A stretch of 64,000 nucleotides of DNA from G963708235 sp963708235 (GTDB lineage: Bacteria; Actinomycetota; Acidimicrobiia; Spongiisociales; UBA5794), in contig OY970200.1 in assembly GCA_963708235.1 (NCBI GenBank), positions 2,108,001 to 2,172,000 on the forward strand, read 5' to 3'. Shown piece after piece: positions 57,206-64,000 of the stretch. Every line of letters starts with the position of its first letter. Position 1 is the first letter of the stretch. Both the position numbers and the translations under genes were made by a program. The notes below the pieces were generated by a model, which was not told where the DNA came from, made no database searches, and saw nothing but the letters and a program-made list of their open reading frames with translations.

Positions 57206-57705
57206 GTCCCCACGGAATGGTCACGCAGCAGCCAGGTCACCATGGGGAACACGGCGATGGCGACGAACACGGAATAGAGAGCCGGAAGAATCAGGTGCCT
57301 CACAACATCGGTATTGGAAAGGGTGCGCTGCCCGAACAGGGTACCGGCGAACACGAACAACACCTGGGCGAAGAAGGCGATCCCGAACACACCAACCGCC
57401 AGCACCAGCGCCCCCTCGTCGGCGCGCTCGCGGAATCGCAGGGCAACATAGGCGGCGACCAGGTAGACCATCGCCCACAGACCGAGTGGCGATCCGCCGA
57501 GCAGATCGAGCAGCAGACCGGCGGTGAACCCGAGCAGCAACGCCGGTTCCGCATCGAGATAACGGACCGCGGCGAGGACCACCACCAGCACCAGCATCGG
57601 CGCCGCCCCGAGCGGCTGGAGACGACCGGCGCCGAACAGCGTGGTCTGTACGATCACCGCAAGCACGACCAGACCGAGCGATAGCGCAACCGGGCGGCGG
57701 TTCAC
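57193..57705 (-). CDS. mreD: Rod-shape determining protein MreD
   Basis: Membrane protein of the elongasome. 170 residues from the GTG at 57705, which overlaps the mreC stop by 4 nt (GTGA). Five to six hydrophobic segments: ALSLGLVVLAVIVQTTLFG, APMLVLVVVLAAVRYLD, ALLLGFTAGLLLDLLGGSPL (the conserved MreD stretch) and further helices. It is assigned from this pattern and from its position between mreC and mrdA. Confidence 0.9.
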   Translation of the reverse strand: MNRRPVALSLGLVVLAVIVQTTLFGAGRLQPLGAAPMLVLVVVLAAVRYLDAEPALLLGFTAGLLLDLLGGSPLGLWAMVYLVAAYVALRFRERADEGALVLAVGVFGIAFFAQVLFVFAGTLFGQRTLSNTDVVRHLILPALYSVFVAIAVFPMVTWLLRDHSVGTWRR

Positions 57706-58595
57706 TGACCGCTCACCTGACGGTCGCCCTCCCCCCGTCCCGGCTCGGCGTCTTCGACGATGACGTCGAGTGGCGACCACCCGACGATCACCTTGACGTA
57801 GTCGATCTCCGACAACCTGATCGAGGGATCGACGGTGGTGACCATGGTGAAACCGACCTCCGGGTCGGCGGCGGCCGCCACCGTCCCCACCGAGAGACCG
57901 GGTGGGAACCGCGTGCCGTCGGTCACCAGCCGGTCCCCCGACGACACCGGCTTCTGGGCATCGAACATCTTGAGCTGGAGGGTGCCATCGGAGTCGGCCA
58001 GTCCCTCGACCAGTCCTGTCTCGTTGGTCGCCAGATTACGGACCCCGACCCCGAGACGGGGATCGGTGATCAGCCGAACCCGGGCCGAACCGGGGGCGAC
58101 GAAGTCGATCCGGCCCACCAGCCCGTCCTCGTCGATCACGGTCTGGTGCAGGGCGACACCCTGTGAGGATCCCTTGTCGATCCACCGGATCTGGTCGAAC
58201 TCCGTGGGGGACATCGACGAGATACGGGCGGTGACGGTGGGGAGCTGCCCCGGCGGTTCCAGGTCGTTGATCCGGGTGAGTTCCTCGATCCGGTTCTCCA
58301 GGCTTGCGGTTTCGAGGATCTGGGCGTTCAGCGCATCGTTCTCGTTACGGAGACGGTTGACCTCATCGCGCAGACCGGCGATGTTGGACAACCCGTCGAT
58401 GAAGCCGGCGACGGGTCGGGTCACGGCGGTGGCGGCTCCCTGGAGCGGCGAGAAGATGGCCTGGGCCCCCTCGCGCATCGAACCGCTGACCCCCTCGCCC
58501 TGGCTTCGCACATCGAAGGTGGCGATGAGGAACGAGACCATCAACAGGACCAGGAACAGTGTCGTCGAGCGATCGAAGCGGCGGAACGAATACAT
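57702..58595 (-). CDS. mreC: Rod-shape determining protein MreC
   Basis: 297 residues. One N-terminal membrane helix (~13-28), a coiled coil (LRDEVNRLRNENDALNAQIL), then the two beta-barrel MreC domain (DKGSSQGVALHQTVIDEDGL, RLITDPRLGVGVRNLATNET). A periplasmic scaffold linking MreB and the synthases. It lies 29 nt after mreB. Confidence 0.93.
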   Translation of the reverse strand: MYSFRRFDRSTTLFLVLLMVSFLIATFDVRSQGEGVSGSMREGAQAIFSPLQGAATAVTRPVAGFIDGLSNIAGLRDEVNRLRNENDALNAQILETASLENRIEELTRINDLEPPGQLPTVTARISSMSPTEFDQIRWIDKGSSQGVALHQTVIDEDGLVGRIDFVAPGSARVRLITDPRLGVGVRNLATNETGLVEGLADSDGTLQLKMFDAQKPVSSGDRLVTDGTRFPPGLSVGTVAAAADPEVGFTMVTTVDPSIRLSEIDYVKVIVGWSPLDVIVEDAEPGRGEGDRQVSGQ

Positions 58596-58624
58596 CGGTC
58601 AACCCGGCTGACCGGGAGCCATGA

Positions 58625-59656
58625 TCAGGCGCGGCCGCTCGAGGAAAGCACGACACCAAGGACGTCGAACTCCTCGAGGCATGCCCCCGACCCGAGCACC
58701 ACCGACTGGAGCGGACGATCGGCAGTGACGATCGGCATTCCCGTCTCGTTGGCGAGCCGGACATCCAGGCCACGCAGCAGTGCGCCACCACCGGTGAGCA
58801 CGATGCCGCGCTCCATGATGTCGGCGGCGAGTTCCGGCGGTGTCTTGTCGAGGGTGAACTTGACGGCGTCGACGATGGTCTGCACCGGCTCTTCGATGGC
58901 TTCGCGGACCTCGGGACTGGAGAGCACCACGGTCTTGGGAAGCCCGGTGACGAGGTCGCGACCGCGGACCTCGGCGGCAGGCTCGTTGGCGTAGGGCCAG
59001 GCGGACCCGATCGCCATCTTCACCTGTTCGGCGGTGCGCTCGCCGAGCATGAGGTTGTATTCCTTCTTGACCCAGGAGATGATCGCTTCGTCGAGCTCGT
59101 CGCCGCCGATGCGGACGCTCTTCGAGGTGACGATCCCGCCGAGGGAGATGACGGCGACCTCGGTGGTGCCACCGCCCATGTCGACAACCATCGATCCGGA
59201 TGGCTCGTGGACGGGTAGCCCCACACCGATGGCGGCGGCCATGGGCTCCTCGATGGTGTAGGCCCGGCGGGCGCCGGCGTGATAGGCGGCCTCCTCGACG
59301 GCGCGGCGCTCCACGGCGGTGATGCCGGACGGCACGCAGATCACGATGCGGGGCCGGGCGGCGAACCGGCGGTTGTGAACCTTGTCGATGAAGTAGCGCA
59401 GCATCTTCTCGGTGATGTCGAAGTCTGCGATCACCCCGTTGCGGAGCGGCCGGATCGCCTGGATGTAGGACGGGGTGCGTCCGATCATCCGCTTCGCTTC
59501 CATCCCCACCTCGAGCGGGCGGTTGTCACGGGTGTTGATGGCGACCACCGACGGCTCGTTGAGCACGATGCCCATGCCGCGGACGAACACCAGCGTGTTT
59601 GCGGTGCCGAGGTCGATGGCCATGTCACGACCGGCTACGGAGAAAATGGAATTCAC
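58625..59656 (-). CDS. mreB: Rod-shape determining protein MreB
   Basis: Bacterial actin that guides lateral wall synthesis. Phosphate-1 AIDLGTANTLVFVRGMGIVL, phosphate-2 MVVDMGGGTTEVAVISLGG, adenosine motif GIVLTGGGALLRGLD. 343 residues from the GTG at 59656. A TAAACT hexamer about 30 nt upstream may be its -10. It heads mreB-mreC-mreD-mrdA-rodA. Its presence indicates a rod-shaped or laterally growing cell. Confidence 0.96.
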   Translation of the reverse strand: MNSIFSVAGRDMAIDLGTANTLVFVRGMGIVLNEPSVVAINTRDNRPLEVGMEAKRMIGRTPSYIQAIRPLRNGVIADFDITEKMLRYFIDKVHNRRFAARPRIVICVPSGITAVERRAVEEAAYHAGARRAYTIEEPMAAAIGVGLPVHEPSGSMVVDMGGGTTEVAVISLGGIVTSKSVRIGGDELDEAIISWVKKEYNLMLGERTAEQVKMAIGSAWPYANEPAAEVRGRDLVTGLPKTVVLSSPEVREAIEEPVQTIVDAVKFTLDKTPPELAADIMERGIVLTGGGALLRGLDVRLANETGMPIVTADRPLQSVVLGSGACLEEFDVLGVVLSSSGRA

Positions 59657-59735
59657 GGTGACACCAACGGTCGGGGATTCGGGGTCAGTTTACAGATCCA
59701 AGGTCGAAGGGCGAGTCGGGCGCAGGTCGGGCGAC

Positions 59736-60146
59736 TCACTCCTCACTGAAGAAGATAGCCAGTTCCCGGGCGGCACTGTCCGCCGAGTCCGATCCGTGGA
59801 CGATGTTCTCGGTCAGGACACTCGCCAGATCACCGCGAATCGTCCCCGGAGCGGCGTCGACGGGGTTGGTGGCGCCCATCAGGGTGCGGGCGGCGGCGAT
59901 CACCGACTCCCCCGACCATTCCATGGCCACCACCGGACCGCTGGTGATGAAGGCCAGCAGCTCGGGGAAAAACGGCTTGTCGACGTGCTCGGCGTAGTGG
60001 CGGCGGGCGAGATCCTCGTCGAGGGTGAGCGTGCGGAGCCGCTCGAGGGTGAACCCCTTGCGCTCGAACCGGGAGATGACCTCGCCGACGAGACGGCGGG
60101 CGACGCCATCCGGCTTGACCATGACGTAGGTGTGTTCGATAGCCAT
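59736..60146 (-). CDS. ndk: Nucleoside diphosphate kinase
   Basis: Transfers phosphate from NTPs to NDPs. 136 residues: MAIEHTYVMVKPDGVARRLV, then RKGFTLERLRTLTL and the active-site motif NIVHGSDSADSAARELAIFF with catalytic His. GAGG lies 6 nt before the ATG at 60146. A TACCAT hexamer about 45 nt upstream may be its -10. Single gene between folC and mreB. Confidence 0.96.
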   Translation of the reverse strand: MAIEHTYVMVKPDGVARRLVGEVISRFERKGFTLERLRTLTLDEDLARRHYAEHVDKPFFPELLAFITSGPVVAMEWSGESVIAAARTLMGATNPVDAAPGTIRGDLASVLTENIVHGSDSADSAARELAIFFSEE

Positions 60147-60285
60147 TGGAAACCTCTGTCGCTGCGGAAATTTGTCGATGGGGCGGAGCGGGATGGTAGC
60201 CCGGCGGTGACACTCTGCGGCCAGGGGCCCGTGCGTTGAGAGCCAGGCCGGGGGGCGGGCCGAAAGCGGAACCGCCCGGGAGGGA

Positions 60286-61620
60286 TCAGGCTTCGGGAGG
60301 CTCGATGCCGGCGACGAACCGGCGGCGGGCTTCTCCGACGACATACAGCGACCCGGCGACGACGATCATGTCGGTTGGTCCGCTACGCCGCAGCGCCTCG
60401 GTGAGGGCGGCGTCCACCGGGGTGATCGGCTCGATGGGAATACCGGGAGCGAACACGGTGCGGGCCTGGGTCGCCACCTCGTCGGCGGGTACCGCCAGCG
60501 GATCGTCGGCCCGGGTGGTGATGACCTCCTCGAAGAACTCCCCGAGGGGGTGGAGCAGCTCTCCGGGGCGGCGGTCCCCCTGGAACCCGACCACCAGGAT
60601 GCGCCGGGTATCGGGGAACTCGCCGTCGAGTGCCATCGCCAGACCCTCGAGCCCTTCGGCGTTGTGGGCGCCGTCGATCAGGACCAGCGGGCCGCGGGCG
60701 ACCACTTCCAGCCGTCCCGGTGACGACGTCGTCGCCACGGCGGCGACGAGACGCTCCGGGTCGAGTGCACCGGCAAGGAAAGTCTCGACGGCGGCGATGG
60801 CGGTGGCGAGGTGGTCGACCTGGTGGAATCCGTGCAGCGGGAGGAAGATGTCCTCATAGGTCCGCTGCGTCCCGCCGATGCTCGCCAGCCACCCCCCGAC
60901 GGCGAGCTCGGCCCCGGTGACGTCGAAGTGGTCACCGAAGCGGATCCACTCGGCGCCGGTCTCGGCGACGCGGGCGGTCACCGATCCTTCGGCTGCGGCA
61001 GGCAGCCTGCCGGTGACGAGGATGCCGCGGTTGTCGAGGATGGCGGCCTTCTCGGTGGCGATCTCCGCCAGGGTGTCCCCCAGGTAGGAGGTGTGGTCGA
61101 TGGCGATCCCGGTGATGACACACACATCGGCGGTCACCACGTTGGTGGCGTCGAGCCGACCACCCAGCCCGACCTCGACCACGGCGACATCGACACCCGC
61201 CGACTGGAAGGCGGCGAAGGCGGCGGCGGTGGTCGCCTCGAAGTAGGTGACCGTGGTGTCGTTGAGTTCCTCGTACCGGGCCACGAAGGGAGCGATATCG
61301 GCCACCGCCTCGACCAGGCCCAGTTCGTCGATGGTCTCACCGTCGATGCTGAAGCGCTCCTCTACCCGGTCGAGGTGGGGGGAGGTGAAGGTCCCGACGC
61401 GGAAGTCGTGGGCCAGCAGCAGATCACGGATCATGCGCACCACCGTCGTCTTGCCGTTGGTGCCGGCGACATGGATGACGGGGAGGGTGCGATGGGGATC
61501 ACCCATCAACTCCAGCACACCGGCGATCCGCTCCAGCCCGGGGCGAACTCCGCTGGCGATCCGCCCGTCGAGGAAGTCGATGGCCTCCTGGCGGGTGGTG
61601 ATCAGCGGTATTTCGGTCAC
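60286..61620 (-). CDS. folC: Folylpolyglutamate synthase / dihydrofolate synthase
   Basis: Mur-ligase-family enzyme adding glutamate to folates. ATP loop HVAGTNGKTTVVRMIRDLLL, TSPHLDRVEERFSIDGE, EVGLGGRLDATNVV, ITGIAIDHTSYLGDT, and the C-terminal VLIDGAHNAEGLEGL. 444 residues from the GTG at 61620, 5 nt after the valS stop, so co-transcribed with valS as is common. Confidence 0.94.
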   Translation of the reverse strand: MTEIPLITTRQEAIDFLDGRIASGVRPGLERIAGVLELMGDPHRTLPVIHVAGTNGKTTVVRMIRDLLLAHDFRVGTFTSPHLDRVEERFSIDGETIDELGLVEAVADIAPFVARYEELNDTTVTYFEATTAAAFAAFQSAGVDVAVVEVGLGGRLDATNVVTADVCVITGIAIDHTSYLGDTLAEIATEKAAILDNRGILVTGRLPAAAEGSVTARVAETGAEWIRFGDHFDVTGAELAVGGWLASIGGTQRTYEDIFLPLHGFHQVDHLATAIAAVETFLAGALDPERLVAAVATTSSPGRLEVVARGPLVLIDGAHNAEGLEGLAMALDGEFPDTRRILVVGFQGDRRPGELLHPLGEFFEEVITTRADDPLAVPADEVATQARTVFAPGIPIEPITPVDAALTEALRRSGPTDMIVVAGSLYVVGEARRRFVAGIEPPEA

Positions 61621-61625
61621 CCGGA

Positions 61626-64000
61626 TCAGCCCAGGGCTACGAGCTGCGCCCGCAGCTTGTCGAGGGCGGTGCGGAACTCGTCCGACTTGGCGCGTTCCTT
61701 GGCCACGACCGGCTCGGGCGCTCGACCGAGGAAGTCAGGGTTGGCCAGCTTTGCGGTTGTCTTGGCGAGGTCGATCTCGGCTTCGGCGATGGCCTTCTCC
61801 AGACGGGGACGCTCGGCTTCGGCGTCGACCATCCCGGAGAGGGCGACGAACACCGCCACACCACCGGCATCGACCCGGGTGTAGCCGGCGACATCGTCGG
61901 GCGCCGAGGTTCCGATGATGTCGGCTCCTCCGAGCCCGGCGAGCTGGGCGGTCCACCAGTCGGTGGCAATCCCGGCGGGATCGTCGAGGAGCACCTCGAG
62001 TCGGCGCCGGTCCAGCCGATGGTCGGCGCGGAAACGCCGCAGACCGGTGACCACCTCGATCAATTCCGGCATACCGAGCGGGGCAGGTTCCTTGGGCGGG
62101 GTGGGCCAGGTTCCGGAGATCAGCAGGGATCCGTCACCGAGCTCCGACCACAGCTCCTCGGTGATGAACGGCACCACCGGATGGAACATGGCGAGCACAT
62201 CCCGCAGCACCACCCCCAGGGTCTGCTGGGTCGTGGTGCGGCGGGAGTCGTTGCGGAGCCCCGGCTTCGCCATCTCCAGATACCAGTCGAAGACCTCGGA
62301 CCAGGCGAAGTTGTACAGCAGACCCACGGCATCGGAGAACCGGTAGTCGTCGAGCATCGCCTCGTAATCGACGGCCACCGAGGCGAGCCGGGACAGGACC
62401 CAGGCATCCTCCGGTCCGGGATCCTCCGGGTAACCCCCCTCGGCGGGAACTCCGGTGACCCCGGCGTGTTCGACGGCGAAGCGGACCGCATTCCACAGCT
62501 TGTTGCCGAAGCGGCGGGCCGCATCGACCCATTCCACGTTGAGCGGGACATCCTGACCCGGCGCCGCCGACTGCAGCAACGCAAGCCGCAGCGCATCGGC
62601 CCCGTACTGGCCGATCAGTTCGAGCGGATCGACGACGTTCCCGGCGCTCTTCGACATCTTGCGACCGTCGGCGGCGCGGACCAGACCGTGGATGACGATG
62701 TCGGCGAAGGGCTCCCGCTCCATGAAATGGAGCCCCATCATCATCATCCGGGCCACCCAGAAATAGATGATGTCGAAACCGGTGACCAGCACGCTCGTCG
62801 GGTAGAACCTGGAGAGGTCGTCGGTCTCGTCCGGCCACCCCAGTGTCGAGAACGGCCACAACGCCGAGGAGAACCACGTGTCGAGCACATCCTCCTCGGC
62901 ACGCACCGGTCCGTCGCAGGTGGGACACGACTCCACATCGTCCCTGGCGACCGTGACCAGGTCACAGACGTCGCAGTACCACGCCGGGATCCGATGACCC
63001 CACCACAGCTGGCGGCTGATGCACCAGTCGCGCAGGTTCTCCATCCAGTGGAAGTAGTTCTTCTCCCACCGCTTGGGGACGAAACGGCTCGCATCGGATG
63101 CGACGGCTTCCATCGCCGGTTCGACCAGGGGGCGAACCCGGACGAACCATTGCAACGACAGCAACGGTTCGACGATGGTCTGGCACCGGGAGCAGTGACC
63201 CACCGAATGGGGGTGGTCGGCGATCCCGGCGAGGTGTCCCCCGGCGGTGAGCTGCTCACGGACGGCGGTGCGGGCGGCGAACCGGTCGAGTCCGGCGAAG
63301 GACCCGCCCTCGGCGGTGATGACCCCGGCGGTGTCGATGATCTGGATGGGTTCGAGTTGGTGCCGTTCGCCGATCTCGAAGTCGAGCGGATCGTGCGCCG
63401 GTGTCACCTTGACGGCGCCGGTCCCGAACGCCGGGTCGACGCCTTCGTCGGCGACGACAGGGATGTGGCGTCCGACCAGCGGGATCTCGACCATCCGACC
63501 CACGGCGTCGGTGTACCGGGTGTCGGTGGGGTGCACCGCCACCGCCGTGTCGCCGAGCATGGTCTCGACCCGTGTGGTGGCGACGGTGATTCCGACGGTG
63601 CCGTCTGCAAGCGGACCATCGACAAAGGGGTACACGATCTCGACAAGGTTTCCGGGCTCGTCGACATGATCGACCTCGATCTCGGACAGTGCCGTCTGAC
63701 AGCGTGGGCACCAGTTGATGATCCGGTTGCCGCGGTAGATCAGCCCCTGTTCGTAGAGGGTGACGAACACCTCGCGCACCGCATGCGACAGCCCCTCGTC
63801 GAGGGTGAATCGTTCCCGGCTCCAGTCGGCCGAGAATCCCAGCTTCCGCATCTGGGTGCTGATGGTGCCCCCGGATTCGGCCTTCCATTTCCAGACCCGA
63901 TCGATGAAGGCGTCACGGCCGAGGTCGTGGCGACTCAGCCCCTCGACGGCGAGCTCGCGCTCGACGACGTTCTGGGTGGCGATTCCGGCGTGGTCACTAC
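61626..64000 (-). CDS. valS: Valyl-tRNA synthetase (5' part missing)
   Basis: Class I synthetase; the N-terminus with the HIGH motif lies beyond the right edge. The visible part begins DHAGIATQNVVERELAVEGL and continues through the editing domain (GTVGITVATTRVETMLGDTA, GTGAVKVTPAHDPLDFEIG), SRQLWWGHRIPAWYCDVC, the KMSKS motif DGRKMSKSAGNVVDP, and the anticodon-binding domain. It ends in the ValRS-type coiled-coil arm (AEAERPRLEKAIAEAEIDLA). About 791 residues are visible. Confidence 0.95.
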   Translation of the reverse strand, partial: SDHAGIATQNVVERELAVEGLSRHDLGRDAFIDRVWKWKAESGGTISTQMRKLGFSADWSRERFTLDEGLSHAVREVFVTLYEQGLIYRGNRIINWCPRCQTALSEIEVDHVDEPGNLVEIVYPFVDGPLADGTVGITVATTRVETMLGDTAVAVHPTDTRYTDAVGRMVEIPLVGRHIPVVADEGVDPAFGTGAVKVTPAHDPLDFEIGERHQLEPIQIIDTAGVITAEGGSFAGLDRFAARTAVREQLTAGGHLAGIADHPHSVGHCSRCQTIVEPLLSLQWFVRVRPLVEPAMEAVASDASRFVPKRWEKNYFHWMENLRDWCISRQLWWGHRIPAWYCDVCDLVTVARDDVESCPTCDGPVRAEEDVLDTWFSSALWPFSTLGWPDETDDLSRFYPTSVLVTGFDIIYFWVARMMMMGLHFMEREPFADIVIHGLVRAADGRKMSKSAGNVVDPLELIGQYGADALRLALLQSAAPGQDVPLNVEWVDAARRFGNKLWNAVRFAVEHAGVTGVPAEGGYPEDPGPEDAWVLSRLASVAVDYEAMLDDYRFSDAVGLLYNFAWSEVFDWYLEMAKPGLRNDSRRTTTQQTLGVVLRDVLAMFHPVVPFITEELWSELGDGSLLISGTWPTPPKEPAPLGMPELIEVVTGLRRFRADHRLDRRRLEVLLDDPAGIATDWWTAQLAGLGGADIIGTSAPDDVAGYTRVDAGGVAVFVALSGMVDAEAERPRLEKAIAEAEIDLAKTTAKLANPDFLGRAPEPVVAKERAKSDEFRTALDKLRAQLVALG

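Overview
The window is a high-GC actinobacterial chromosome segment, best matched to the class Acidimicrobiia. This is inferred from base composition, from the conserved run dnaG / glyS-uppS-recO / era-corC-ybeY-pgpH-phoH / rsmE-dnaJ-hrcA-hemW-lepA / rpsT-greA / holA / comEC-comEA / leuS, and from a DUF385 (F420-type) protein. Species cannot be fixed from sequence alone. Almost every gene lies on the minus strand. The plus-strand genes are an AsnC/Lrp regulator, a pterin dehydratase, rpsT, greA and tdk. Stop/start overlaps of 4 nt (ATGA or GTGA) tie many neighbours into operons.

1-20 kb is housekeeping: primase (cut by the left edge), glycyl-tRNA synthetase, undecaprenyl diphosphate synthase, RecO, an ECF sigma factor fused to a zinc anti-sigma motif and membrane helices, Era, CorC/HlyC, YbeY, an HD phosphohydrolase of the PgpH type, PhoH (reading frame broken), RsmE, DnaJ, HrcA with a CIRCE-like operator, HemW, LepA, S20 and GreA. 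20.2-21.3 kb is a non-coding block of tandem and dispersed GC-rich hairpin repeats; relatives lie at 26.65 and 45.7 kb. 21-33 kb holds holA, a SpoU methyltransferase, the DNA-uptake pair comEC/comEA, a CPBP protease, a small zincin-like protein, leuS, a DUF385 protein and a DinG helicase.

33.4-43.35 kb is the most distinctive part: a seven-gene minus-strand operon in which every junction is a 4-nt overlap. In transcription order it encodes a lipoprotein glycoside-hydrolase-like enzyme, an unrecognised 78-residue protein, a membrane PAS histidine kinase with two receiver domains, a lone receiver, a composite HPt-REC-REC-GGDEF(degenerate)-REC regulator, a membrane HEAT-repeat protein and a membrane family-2 glycosyltransferase. 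It looks like a complete phosphorelay coupled to an exopolysaccharide synthase/hydrolase pair. A tRNA-Ala(GGC) with an intrinsic terminator precedes it.

43.8-64 kb is housekeeping again: rsfS, nadD and an M23 peptidase, proA, a GNAT acetyltransferase, proB-obgE-rpmA-rplU, RNase E/G, tdk, the cell-shape cluster rodA-mrdA-mreD-mreC-mreB, ndk, folC and valS (cut by the right edge).

A recurrent theme is a TANNNT hexamer 6-8 nt upstream of the start codon in at least eight genes. This implies widespread leaderless transcription and helps to choose starts.
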